Shown: positions 7,505-16,915 of the stretch, piece by piece
Numbering within the stretch: the first letter of the stretch is position 1
Layout of the letters: every line of letters starts with the position of its first letter
Source of the DNA: Gilliamella sp. wkB112
GTDB taxonomy: Bacteria; Pseudomonadota; Gammaproteobacteria; Enterobacterales; Orbaceae
Assembly (NCBI RefSeq): GCF_001690685.1
Contig: NZ_LZGL01000009.1
Location: 372,001-436,000 of the forward strand
Length of the DNA: 64,000 nt
Direction: 5' to 3'
Made by a program: the position numbers and the translations under genes
Notes under the pieces: model-generated
Databases searched by the model: none
Told to the model about the DNA's origin: nothing
What the model saw: only the letters and a program-made list of their open reading frames with translations

Positions 7505-8722
7505 ATGTTAAAAATACCACGTTTACTGGTTATGATGTTTTTACAATATTTTGTGCAAGGTGCATGGAATATGGTTATTGGCGCAGTGCTTGCCTCTTAT
7601 GGATTAAAAGAAATTGTTGGTTCTACTTATTCTGTTCTGGGATTAGCAACAATTATTTCTCCTCTTTTTATTGGTATGATAGCCGATAGATTTATTGCCT
7701 CACAAAAAGTTATGGGTATTTTGCATATACTCAATGCAATTGTTTTATTTACATTACCTAATTTTGTTGAAGGTGGTAATATTGCTGGTTTCTTAATTAT
7801 GATCTTTATTGTGGGATTACTATTTTATCCGACAACAGCCTTAGCTAATAGCGTCAGTTTTAGACATATTGATGGTGTCCGTTGGTTCCCTATCATTCGA
7901 GTTTTTGGTACTATCGGGTTCATGGTTGTTGGTCTAATCCTTGGTTATACAGGATTTTCTAGCTCAATTAACTCATTCCTACTTGCCTCTGGTGCATCAG
8001 TTGTCTATGGTCTTTATTGCTTTACATTACCCAATACACCACCAGCAGCAAAAGGCAAAAAATTCTCAATTCGTGATGCAATGTGTTTAGATGCACTATC
8101 ACTCTTTAAAAATAAATATTTCACTATTTTTATGTTGTCTACCTTTATCTTAATGATAACTAAAACAGCTTATAGTGCATACATTCCAGTTTATTTACCC
8201 GTATTAGGATTAGAACCTGCGTCAATGATGCAAATTGCTATCGCAACAGAAGTAATTTTTATGTTCTTATTGTCCTTCTTACTTGCTCGTTTCGGCTTCA
8301 AAAAAATTATTTTATTTGGTGCAATTTGTTGGGTAATTCGTAGCTTAATGTTGTCACAAGCTGCTGTGTCAGAGAATTATATGTTCTATATCCTTGGGAC
8401 CTTACTATTACAAGGTATTTGTTGGGACTTTTTCTTTACTGCAGGTGACATTTATGTCGATAAAAAAGCTGGGCCAGAGATTAAAGCACAAGCCCAAGGT
8501 TTGCGATTCATAGTTTCTAATGGCTTTGGCGTATTTATGGCGGCTTCGGTTTGTGGTTTTATCAATAACCGTGTTGTTACAGAAAAAACCTTGCCAGAAG
8601 CAGCATCTCAATGGCAAGAATTTTGGATCTATCCAGCTGTGGTTGCAGCTGTAGTCGCTATTGGTTTTTGGATTTTCTTTAAAGATAAAGATATCATTAT
8701 GGAACGAAAAGCGAAAATTTAA
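7505..8722 (+). CDS. MFS transporter of the nucleoside:H+ symporter type
   Basis: Inner-membrane protein of about 405 residues with 12 hydrophobic segments. The order of motifs (GAWNMVIGAVL in TM1, FIGMIADRFI after TM2, PIIRVFGTIGFMV before TM5, QAQGLRFIVSNGFG in the C-terminal half) matches the NupG/XapB nucleoside symporter family more than sugar transporters. Substrate identity is uncertain. The start at ATG 7505 is preferred over ATG 7493 because TGGAG at 7494-7498 would be its ribosome binding site, whereas nothing precedes 7493. It lies directly after the PhnP-like hydrolase gene and both share one promoter, so the pair probably imports and processes one kind of compound. Confidence 0.78.
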   Translation: MLKIPRLLVMMFLQYFVQGAWNMVIGAVLASYGLKEIVGSTYSVLGLATIISPLFIGMIADRFIASQKVMGILHILNAIVLFTLPNFVEGGNIAGFLIMIFIVGLLFYPTTALANSVSFRHIDGVRWFPIIRVFGTIGFMVVGLILGYTGFSSSINSFLLASGASVVYGLYCFTLPNTPPAAKGKKFSIRDAMCLDALSLFKNKYFTIFMLSTFILMITKTAYSAYIPVYLPVLGLEPASMMQIAIATEVIFMFLLSFLLARFGFKKIILFGAICWVIRSLMLSQAAVSENYMFYILGTLLLQGICWDFFFTAGDIYVDKKAGPEIKAQAQGLRFIVSNGFGVFMAASVCGFINNRVVTEKTLPEAASQWQEFWIYPAVVAAVVAIGFWIFFKDKDIIMERKAKI

Positions 8723-8757
8723 GATTAATAATAATAAATTTTTATTTATTAAAAATA

Positions 8758-8785
8758 CGCTAATAGTTTTTTGCAACTATTAGCG
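8758..8785. terminator. Bidirectional terminator between MFS gene and regulator
   Basis: CGCTAATAGTT at 8758-8768 pairs perfectly with AACTATTAGCG at 8775-8785. Rightward it is followed by TTTTATTTT, leftward by TATTTTT, so it can stop transcription from both sides. The stem covers the last codons and stop codon of the regulator gene, so that coding end is also a terminator. Confidence 0.85.
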
Positions 8786-10946
8786 TTTTATTTTGAGTTA
8801 ATTCTTGGTTAATTTCATCAATAATTCGTTCCGAGCTGTATTGTTTGTTCATCCATTTTAATAAATATTGTCCAATCGTTTTTTCAATATAGCGTAGATC
8901 TATAGGCTGGTTAGTGTCTAATTGGTTTTCTCGCACACCATGTATAAAATGTTGCTTAGCCACCTGCAACCATGGATAATAATTGATAATTCGATGATTT
9001 TGAAAAATAGTATCTCGTGCTGTTGCGCCCCCCAAAAGAGCCATCTGTTCACTAATTTCTTTTGAATATAGCCAATCAAAAAAAGATTTTACGGCAACAT
9101 TTTTATTGCTATATTTTGACATACCTAACGAACCTCCACCAAATAAGGTCTTATTTCCGGGAACTGCGGCATAGCCAACTAATGGTAAAATATTTTTATG
9201 ATCGACATAAGTAAATAAATTCATATAGACAATTAACATTGCTAAGCGACCTTGCTCAAATTGATTTACAGATTCTTGCCACCAAGTAGCATTAATTTTT
9301 TGTTGTGCTTGTATAAAGCATTTAAATTGAGATAATGTCGATAATGCAATGGATTTATTTAAATTTAATTGATTATTATTAATTAATTTTCCGCCTTGAG
9401 CATAATAACGTAATAAAAACTCCGAAGCGATAATTTCAGCATTACCAATCGTGACACAACTACCAAATTCAACCGGAGATTCCAGATTTTGTTGTCGATT
9501 AAAAAAAGCAGCAATTTGATCAAACTGGATAAAATCTTTAGGCACCTCTAGATGTTGCCTATATTTTTCAAAATAAGCCCTTTTTATCAATGGGTTATTA
9601 AATAAATCTTTTCGATAAAAAAGCATTTGTATACTTGGATCAAAAGGGATGGCATAAGCAATATCATTAATGTAACCAAAGCGATCGACAATTTCAGGCA
9701 TATACGGGGCAAATAATGACTTTAAGTTCATATTTAACTCAATCAAAGGCTTAAGTTTTTTTGCTGCAAACCATGGTAACCCAGCCATATCGATTCGAAT
9801 AATATCGATTTCTTTATGTTGTTCCAGATGATCGAGTAAACTATAAATTTCATCAAAAGGTTTAATAATTAAATTAACATCAATACCGCTCGTTTTTTTA
9901 AAATGAGGTAGCAGCTTTTTAATTGCTTCAGTAGATGGACTTGGTAAGATTAAAAAATTCAGAACTTCTGTTGTTTTTTCCACCTTTTTACTAAGAAAAT
10001 TAGGTAATAATGAAAAACCTTTATTTTCCAATTTTACTGTTTTTTTACCCTCTATTAAATTGACGATTTGCTGGCTTAAGATGCCATAATTCATATGATA
10101 TTGATAAAAGTCATTTTCAAAAGTAAAGTAATTATTTGCAAGTGTGTAAATAGGAGGGCATGGTTCTAAACTACCAAAAAAATTGGCATTACGTACATAA
10201 TGTGCACGTTCAATGTCCATGGTGATAATTGCTTCAAAGTTTTTTTGTTGCTGAGAAAAAAAACTATATGCCAAACTATATGAACTTTCTGATGGTGTAG
10301 ATTCAATACATTGTAAATCTATTGAATAATGATATTTGTTTAATAAGTTTTTAAAACCTTTTTTAAAGGAATGTGAATGAGTATGTTGATTAGAATTACT
10401 AAATAAACCAATATATTTATAATTTTGTGCCATCATCTCCTTTGCTATATCTTGCCCGGCTTTTTCATAATCCAGTGTGATGAATTGTTTTGCATTTTTT
10501 GGTTTTCGGTAAACAAAAATTATATTTTCTTTTGCTATATTAATTGTTTGATAATAACTATTGGCATTATCTAAACAACTAACTACAATAACAGCCCAAT
10601 CCCGTTTAACTGCGATTTTTTGAATAAATTGTAATTCAACTTCTTTCGCATCATAAGTTAAATAAAGTGTTAATTCGTAGCCTTTTGTATTCAAAAAACT
10701 AAATAAACCATCATACAGATTTGAATATTGTCCTGATGTGATATTAGGTAGAATAACTGAAATTGTTTTGGCTGAACCCTGTTTTAAAATCTTAGCCTGC
10801 AAATTAAGTTGATATCCAAGATGTTTGGCAGCGTCTTTAACTAATTTAATTTTTTGAACACTAACATTGCCACGACCATTAAGTACATTTGAAACGGTGC
10901 CATGTGATACTCCCGCCATTTTCGCGATATCTTTGATCGTAGGCAT
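8760..10946 (-). CDS. LacI-type regulator fused to an ABC-type solute-binding protein
   Basis: A 728-residue cytoplasmic protein with three parts. Residues 1-58 are a LacI helix-turn-helix (MPTIKDIAKMAGVSHGTVSN) with a hinge-helix stretch (NLQAKILKQ). Residues about 60-317 resemble the LacI/GalR effector core, starting KTISVILPNI and ending near LLPNFL. Residues about 327-715 resemble a family 1 extracellular solute-binding protein (maltose-binding-protein fold), with AYAIPFDPSIQMLFYRKDLF, QFEQGRLAMLI, and GGGSLGMSKYS; there is no signal peptide. An ordinary LacI protein is 330-350 residues. Start is ATG 10946, with GGGAG upstream; the ATG at 10970 would add eight residues ahead of the family N-terminus. 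It converges on the hydrolase-MFS operon, which has a LacI-type operator. Ligands are unknown. Confidence 0.85.
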   Translation of the reverse strand: MPTIKDIAKMAGVSHGTVSNVLNGRGNVSVQKIKLVKDAAKHLGYQLNLQAKILKQGSAKTISVILPNITSGQYSNLYDGLFSFLNTKGYELTLYLTYDAKEVELQFIQKIAVKRDWAVIVVSCLDNANSYYQTINIAKENIIFVYRKPKNAKQFITLDYEKAGQDIAKEMMAQNYKYIGLFSNSNQHTHSHSFKKGFKNLLNKYHYSIDLQCIESTPSESSYSLAYSFFSQQQKNFEAIITMDIERAHYVRNANFFGSLEPCPPIYTLANNYFTFENDFYQYHMNYGILSQQIVNLIEGKKTVKLENKGFSLLPNFLSKKVEKTTEVLNFLILPSPSTEAIKKLLPHFKKTSGIDVNLIIKPFDEIYSLLDHLEQHKEIDIIRIDMAGLPWFAAKKLKPLIELNMNLKSLFAPYMPEIVDRFGYINDIAYAIPFDPSIQMLFYRKDLFNNPLIKRAYFEKYRQHLEVPKDFIQFDQIAAFFNRQQNLESPVEFGSCVTIGNAEIIASEFLLRYYAQGGKLINNNQLNLNKSIALSTLSQFKCFIQAQQKINATWWQESVNQFEQGRLAMLIVYMNLFTYVDHKNILPLVGYAAVPGNKTLFGGGSLGMSKYSNKNVAVKSFFDWLYSKEISEQMALLGGATARDTIFQNHRIINYYPWLQVAKQHFIHGVRENQLDTNQPIDLRYIEKTIGQYLLKWMNKQYSSERIIDEINQELTQNKTLIVAKNY

Positions 10947-11125
10947 TTGGTTGTCACTCCCAATTAACATAAAATAAAAAGACTAATTTCATTATTCTAT
11001 GTGCATAATTAAGTATATGCAATCAACTATAAACTACCAACTTAAAGTTACTTAGTTATTGCTCATGCTAGTATAGAAAAAAATTGTTTGAGTTAATCTA
11101 ACATATTGACTTAAACAAAGTTACT

Positions 11126-11162
11126 GGCAAGATGTTTCAGGTCTGCTATATGTTTAAGTATA
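11126..11162 (-). repeat. Dispersed 37-bp intergenic repeat, copy A
   Basis: Shares CAAGATGTTTCAGGTC with copy B (31909-31945) and 28 of 37 positions with copy C (39490-39526). It lies 40 bases beyond the glnE stop codon, in the gap before the LacI fusion gene. No strong hairpin is visible in the element itself. Confidence 0.6.
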
Positions 11163-11202
11163 ATAAGTTAACTAATATGTTGATGATAATCTTTAAACTA
11201 AT

Positions 11203-14046
11203 TTACTTCAACCACCTAGACCAGCTTTGATTAACAATTTGTTTTTCTTGATTAAACTTTGTGTCATCAATAGTGCTTGGTAATAATTGTAAGGACAATC
11301 GATGAATTTCATTGCGCATGTCTATATAGGCTTTCGTTAATTGTTCTGCTTCTACAGATGGCATAATTGCATAGTTGGCCGCTAACTCTAAAATCCGTAC
11401 ATTATCACTCCAAGTAGTCAGCTTCGGGTGTTTATGAGCATAGTTAAGCACTAAATATTGAGATAAAAACTCAATATCACCTATACCACCGGCATCGATT
11501 TTTAGATTAAATAAGTTAGCTGCTGTTGTTCCTAAATGAGCTCGCATTTTTTCACGCATTTCCCTTACTTCAGATTTAAGAGTATTTTCATCACGTACCT
11601 TACAAAGCACATTATGACGGATTTGATTAAAACGATTGATTAATTCAACTTCACCATAAATTGCCCGTGCACGAACTAAAGCCTGATGTTCCCAAGTCCA
11701 TGCTTCATTCATCTGATAGTCATCAAAGGCATCTAGGCTACATGCAAGCAAACCAGCATCTCCTTGTGGACGTAATCTTAAGTCAATTTCATAAAGCACA
11801 CCAAAACTAGTACGTACATTAAATAGATGGGTAATACGTTGCACTAAGCGCAAATAAAATTGACGACTATCGATCTGCTTATTACCGTTGGTTACACTAT
11901 TGGCAGGGCAATCATGTAAAAACACTAAATCTAAATCTGAACCATAACCTAGTTCCCACCCACCTAATTTACCATAAGCGACCACGACTAAACCTTTGTG
12001 CCCGTCAGCTAAATGTTCTGGGCGGCCATAACGCTCAACCATTTGGTTCCAAGCCATTTGTACCACAAAGTCCAATAGAGTTTCAGCCACAAAAGTTAGA
12101 TGATCACTAACCTTCATAGTGGTAAGTACATGTCCAACATCGGCTGCGGCTATATGCAATAATTGCATTTGTTTAAACTGACGTAAGGCTTCAAGTTGTT
12201 GTTCTTCATCATCAATTTGGATACGTAATAAATATTGATAAAGCTCGCTTTTATATGCATCAGGAGGAACCGTTTGATATAGCGAATTAATATCTATTAA
12301 CTCATCAAGTAAAATTGGATAATGGGTCAGTTGCTCACTAATCATCGGGGATGCGCTACACAAGCGTATTAATTGCTTTAATGCAGTTGGATATTCAAGT
12401 AATAATTCTAAATAAGTAGTCCGGCTAACAATATTGATAATTAAAGGTAATATGCGTGATAGCACGGTTACTGCTTGTTGTTCTTCACTGGTAACTTCTA
12501 ACAATCGCGGCATTAATTGATCGAGAATTTCCCGACCACGAACGCCAATTGTACGTTTACTAATATCGTTACGGAATTGTACTAACATTTGACATAACTG
12601 CTCGGCATCGCCATCAGAATAAGTAGTTAATACTGTTTTAACATCGCTTACTTGCAGATCTGGTACCCAAAGATCGGCAAATTTATCGTCGTATTGATTT
12701 TGATTTGCTGATGAATCTGATTCATCTTCACCAATAAGTTCGTTAAATATTAGACGATTCACTTGCATTCGTTGTAATAATTGATTTTCAAAATCAAACC
12801 AATTATCAAAGCCCATACCATTAGATAAACGAATCTGATCTAGCTCGTTTTCGGGTAAAGTTTGTGTTTGTTGATCATCAATAGCTTGTAGTAAATTTTC
12901 GCAACGTCGCAAAAAGAGATAATTGTCACGCAATGAGTGTACATCATTAGAGTTTAGTAGTGTTTCTTGTTCAATGACATTCAATGCCGATAATAATGAA
13001 CGTGTTTGTAAACCAACTACTCGCCCTCCACGAATAAGCTGAAAAACCTGTACTATAAATTCAATTTCACGAATACCACCTGCACCAAGTTTTATATTAT
13101 TTTTTAATCCACGGCGACGCACTTCACGTTCAATCATACTTTTCATATTTCGCAATGATTGCAACACACTAAAATCAATATAGCGGCGATAAATGAACGG
13201 TTTTAATAATTGATAAAGCTCTTGAGTATATTCATTTTGCTGACAACCAAGCACTTTAGCTTTAACCATCGCATACCGTTCCCAATCGCGCCCCTGCTCT
13301 TGGTAGTAATCTTCCATTGCCGAAAAACTTAATACCAAAGGTCCTCCTTCCCCTAGTGGACGTAATCGCATATCAACGCGGTAAACAAAACCATCTTCAG
13401 TGATCTGATCTAAAACTTTAATTACTCTTTGCCCTAACCTTGTAAAAAATACCGCATTATCGAGTTCTCGCCTACCACCTTTAGTTTGCCCATGTTCGGG
13501 ATAAGTAAAAATTAGATCAATGTCAGAGGAAAAATTGAGTTCCCCACCCCCTAATTTCCCCATACCTAAGATTAGTAGTGGTTGTGCTTTACCATGAGCA
13601 TCACAAGGAGTACCCCATTCTTGGCAACTCAAGTTATATAGCCAATCACGAGTGGTAACAATAATCACTTCTGCTAGCTCACTTAGTTGCATTAATATTT
13701 GTTCATCAGTACTGGTTTGGGTTAATTGTGACCACTCCAGACGAGTAAGCGACCAACGTCGGAATTGCCTTAACACTTTCATTAAAGTAATTTCATCAGT
13801 AACTGATGTGAGTTGTTGATTTAACCATGTTTGATAATAATGACGTTCATCTGCCTGTGGAAGGTTTTGTATTATGTCGCAAAGCCATATTGGGAAACGA
13901 TTAAATGTATCCACCAAAAAATCACTTTGGATTAAGATATCTAGATACGCTTGCACATAAGTTGAATCACATTGAGATAATTGCACAATCACTTTTTGTT
14001 TTTGCAGTTCCAGCAGACGATTAAAGGGTTGTTTGGTTCCAGACAT
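11203..14046 (-). CDS. glnE: Bifunctional glutamine synthetase adenylyltransferase/deadenylase
   Basis: Adds AMP to, and removes it from, glutamine synthetase in response to PII protein and glutamine. Two nucleotidyltransferase domains are clear: the N-terminal adenylyl-removing one with [20 protein letters not shown] (about residues 164-183) and the C-terminal adenylylating one with [20 protein letters not shown]; a regulatory helical region lies between. About 947 residues, as in E. coli (946). An in-frame GTG at 14058 exists, but only ATG 14046 has a plausible, weak ribosome binding site. It lies downstream of ygiF, the E. coli order. Confidence 0.96.
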   Translation of the reverse strand: MSGTKQPFNRLLELQKQKVIVQLSQCDSTYVQAYLDILIQSDFLVDTFNRFPIWLCDIIQNLPQADERHYYQTWLNQQLTSVTDEITLMKVLRQFRRWSLTRLEWSQLTQTSTDEQILMQLSELAEVIIVTTRDWLYNLSCQEWGTPCDAHGKAQPLLILGMGKLGGGELNFSSDIDLIFTYPEHGQTKGGRRELDNAVFFTRLGQRVIKVLDQITEDGFVYRVDMRLRPLGEGGPLVLSFSAMEDYYQEQGRDWERYAMVKAKVLGCQQNEYTQELYQLLKPFIYRRYIDFSVLQSLRNMKSMIEREVRRRGLKNNIKLGAGGIREIEFIVQVFQLIRGGRVVGLQTRSLLSALNVIEQETLLNSNDVHSLRDNYLFLRRCENLLQAIDDQQTQTLPENELDQIRLSNGMGFDNWFDFENQLLQRMQVNRLIFNELIGEDESDSSANQNQYDDKFADLWVPDLQVSDVKTVLTTYSDGDAEQLCQMLVQFRNDISKRTIGVRGREILDQLMPRLLEVTSEEQQAVTVLSRILPLIINIVSRTTYLELLLEYPTALKQLIRLCSASPMISEQLTHYPILLDELIDINSLYQTVPPDAYKSELYQYLLRIQIDDEEQQLEALRQFKQMQLLHIAAADVGHVLTTMKVSDHLTFVAETLLDFVVQMAWNQMVERYGRPEHLADGHKGLVVVAYGKLGGWELGYGSDLDLVFLHDCPANSVTNGNKQIDSRQFYLRLVQRITHLFNVRTSFGVLYEIDLRLRPQGDAGLLACSLDAFDDYQMNEAWTWEHQALVRARAIYGEVELINRFNQIRHNVLCKVRDENTLKSEVREMREKMRAHLGTTAANLFNLKIDAGGIGDIEFLSQYLVLNYAHKHPKLTTWSDNVRILELAANYAIMPSVEAEQLTKAYIDMRNEIHRLSLQLLPSTIDDTKFNQEKQIVNQSWSRWLK

Positions 14047-14178
14047 ACACAAACTCACTTAGAAATCATTTTCATTAAATAAAAATCATCAAAATAGTAT
14101 TATTCATTATAAATGACATTTATTTTTCATATAGAGTTTTTAAAACCTAATTTTCGATCACTGATAATAAGATTATTT

Positions 14179-15117
14179 TTATGCCAATTGTGAAATCAGC
14201 ATTAACTTTAATCTAGTATTAATTTCACTGTAGGCAAAATCTACTACTGCGTTAATTGACAATAAAGCTGTTTGCCATTGGTTGAGATCAGGCTCTATGG
14301 CAACATTTTTAGCCATTAAAATCTGATTTATTTGGTTCAATATCTGTTGATAAAAAACTAAGTCATTTGTTTCTAATGCATATTCTTCATTTTGTTGCCA
14401 AAACTTTAATAATTGGGATAGATCTTGACTGATTATAGAATCAAAACTACATATTGTTAAAGGATAATTTTGTAATAGACGATAGCCTCTTGAGGCTTTG
14501 CTTTGTGAAAATAGATGTAAATGAAAACGACTTAATTCAATAGCAAAATTAAGCAGATCTTGTTTATTGCCTTGTTTAATTTCTAACTCAACTTCTAAAA
14601 TAGGTTTAGATTGATGGTTTGATTCGATTTCACCTTGATCTAATGCTACTTCTATTTCACTATTAGCAAACGCAACTAACCAAGTTTGGCGTTTAAAATT
14701 AGTGGTAAATAATGGTTTGAGATCTTGTTGTAACTGCTCTACATCACAATTTTCCGGCAATGCTTGAGGTGGTAAAACGTTTAAATCAGGTATAGAGCTT
14801 GTTACAACCACATTAAACTCAGCCCGCTCATGCAAGCCTGCAATTGCTTTACCATCTTTCTTTAGCGTCAACTCAAAATGCATACCTCCATCATCTTCAC
14901 TACCTCTTACTCTTAAACCACAACCATGATTACGCAAAAAATAGTCAGTGGTATCATAGTAAGTATTGGTAAGCTTTAAGTGTTTACAAACTCGTTTATT
15001 GGTGGATAGCGTTGAAAATTCAATTTCGTCGCAACTAGCCCATTGATTTAGAAAAATTTTTAACTCACCAATATCTTGTGGTCTTATTTCAAACTTTAAT
15101 TCGATTTCGTTACTCAT
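14179..15117 (-). CDS. ygiF: Inorganic triphosphatase YgiF, CYTH domain with short C-terminus
   Basis: CYTH-domain metal-dependent triphosphatase. The start MSNEIELKFEI carries the ExExK signature; strands of the CYTH tunnel can be followed to about residue 205, with RVRG, LTLKKDGKAIAGLHERAEFN, EVALDQGEIE and LEVELEIKQG. SKASRGYRLLQ ends the domain. E. coli YgiF continues with a CHAD helical domain to 433 residues; here only about 95 residues follow, without the usual repeated histidine-rich CHAD helices. Start at ATG 15117 rather than the upstream in-frame TTG at 15135, from the family N-terminus. Upstream of glnE, as in E. coli. Confidence 0.88.
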   Translation of the reverse strand: MSNEIELKFEIRPQDIGELKIFLNQWASCDEIEFSTLSTNKRVCKHLKLTNTYYDTTDYFLRNHGCGLRVRGSEDDGGMHFELTLKKDGKAIAGLHERAEFNVVVTSSIPDLNVLPPQALPENCDVEQLQQDLKPLFTTNFKRQTWLVAFANSEIEVALDQGEIESNHQSKPILEVELEIKQGNKQDLLNFAIELSRFHLHLFSQSKASRGYRLLQNYPLTICSFDSIISQDLSQLLKFWQQNEEYALETNDLVFYQQILNQINQILMAKNVAIEPDLNQWQTALLSINAVVDFAYSEINTRLKLMLISQLA

Positions 15118-15181
15118 TAATCTGTTTTTTATCAATTAATTTGCTATATCATATACTGATTAATAGCAGAAATACACTTAA

Positions 15182-16915
15182 TCAATCAATAACTGAAAAA
15201 CTCTGTTTTTGTAGAGAATAAAGCTTAGCAAACAAACCATTATTAGCCATTAGCTTCTGATAATTACCTTGTTCAACAATAGTTCCATTATCTAATACAA
15301 TAATTTGATCTGCTGCAATAATAGTTTTTAATCGGTGAGCTATCACGATAACTGTGCGATCTTTGACTAATTCAGCTATTGCTTGTTGGATATATACTTC
15401 ATTTTCAGGATCGAGTGAAGCAGTTGCTTCATCTAGTAAGACAATTGGAGCATTTTTTAATAATGCTCGAGCAATGGAAATTCGTTGCCTTTCGCCACCA
15501 GAAAGTTTACTACCATTTTCACCAATTAAAGTATTCCAACCATCAGGTAAACGTGCGATCAACTCATCACAACGGGCTTTTTGTGCTGCATGCTTAACTT
15601 CTTCATCTGTGGCATCATAACGACCAATACGAATATTATTAAGAATCGTATCATCGAACAATATCACATTTTGGAAAACAAATGCCATGGAGCGCATTAA
15701 TGTTTCAGGATCAATTTGTTTAATGTTATTATTACCAATAGTAATTTTTCCACTATTCACATCCCAAAATCGTGCAATCAATTGCAATAAGGTACTTTTA
15801 CCACTACCGGAAGGACCAACAAGCGCAGTCATTTTATTAGGAGGAATAACACAACTTAAATCCATTATTACCGGGGTTTGATTATAGGAGAAATTAATAT
15901 GATCGATATTTATAGTCAAATCATCAAATACAATATCATCACGCCCTTCCATAATAGGTTCTGTTTTTAGATTTTTCATTCGCTGTATAGAAACAAGCAT
16001 ATAAAATAATTCAGGTAATAATGTTAATACCGAAATCAGCGGTCCATAAATGCGTGAACTAACAATTACAAAGGCTAAAAATGCAATTGGGTCTAAGCTT
16101 CCATCAATCATTAATTTAGCACCAACTAATACCACTATACCTAAACCAACTTGTAAAACCATTACTGAAAGCGTGACAAATATACCTCCAATGCCTTCAA
16201 ATTTAATGGCTGCCCACATCATATTTTTTAGTGATTTATCTAGGGCTTTGAATTTTTCACCACTAAGCCCGAATGCTTTGACGATTTTTATACCATCCAA
16301 GTATTCTTGAACTTGATCTGAAACGGCTAATTTGGCTTGCACGTGTTTTTCTGCCCAATGGTTCTCTATCTTTTTGCCGACAATAACAATTAACAACGAT
16401 AAAGGAAGAGTACAAAAGATAGCACAAGCCATTCGCCAATCAAAAATTGCCATTAATGCACATGTAATTATGCTACTACAAGAATAACCGATTATTTGAG
16501 GTACTACATGACTCATCATGTTTTCAATGGTGGTGCAATCACCCATTATATTCGCAGTCAATTCAGATAAATCTTTGCGATTAAAAAAACTCAGAGGTAA
16601 TTTACGAATACGTTCAGCAACATCAATGCGAATATTAGCCGCTTCACTATAAGCACTTTCATACGTTTTTTTATATTCTCTTTTATAGCAAAATAAGAAG
16701 ATCCAAGCTGCCAGTAATCCCAATCCAGCCATTGCCCATAAATAACCTCGATTTAAGGCTAAATCACTTGTTAGTGGGGTGATAAGTATGACAATAACTT
16801 GTATTAAAATCACAAAAGGCAACATTAATGTAAGATTAGAAATAATGCAGGCAATAATTGCCTGATTTAGGTTTTTACTACCAGTTTCGGAAAGCATAAG
16901 TAAACGTTTAAACAT
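15182..16915 (-). CDS. ABC transporter half-subunit, permease plus ATPase (second gene)
   Basis: About 577 residues with an N-terminal six-helix type IV transmembrane domain (residues 1-320) and a C-terminal nucleotide-binding domain. Walker A GPSGSGKST, signature LSGGERQR, Walker B IVLLDEATASLDPEN and switch IAHRLKTI are all intact. ATG 16915 is used because GAGGTG precedes it by five bases; an ATG at 16966 lies deep inside the previous gene. It overlaps the end of that gene by 8 bases, so the two are translationally coupled and should form a heterodimer. With the Fur box upstream, an iron-siderophore importer of the YbtPQ/IrtAB kind is likely; export of a peptide or toxin is the alternative. 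Confidence 0.8.
   Translation of the reverse strand: MFKRLLMLSETGSKNLNQAIIACIISNLTLMLPFVILIQVIVILITPLTSDLALNRGYLWAMAGLGLLAAWIFLFCYKREYKKTYESAYSEAANIRIDVAERIRKLPLSFFNRKDLSELTANIMGDCTTIENMMSHVVPQIIGYSCSSIITCALMAIFDWRMACAIFCTLPLSLLIVIVGKKIENHWAEKHVQAKLAVSDQVQEYLDGIKIVKAFGLSGEKFKALDKSLKNMMWAAIKFEGIGGIFVTLSVMVLQVGLGIVVLVGAKLMIDGSLDPIAFLAFVIVSSRIYGPLISVLTLLPELFYMLVSIQRMKNLKTEPIMEGRDDIVFDDLTINIDHINFSYNQTPVIMDLSCVIPPNKMTALVGPSGSGKSTLLQLIARFWDVNSGKITIGNNNIKQIDPETLMRSMAFVFQNVILFDDTILNNIRIGRYDATDEEVKHAAQKARCDELIARLPDGWNTLIGENGSKLSGGERQRISIARALLKNAPIVLLDEATASLDPENEVYIQQAIAELVKDRTVIVIAHRLKTIIAADQIIVLDNGTIVEQGNYQKLMANNGLFAKLYSLQKQSFSVID

Noticed and set aside
8408-8776. 122-codon minus-strand open frame over the end of the MFS gene
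   Set aside because: Antisense to a clear transporter gene and passes through the bidirectional terminator.
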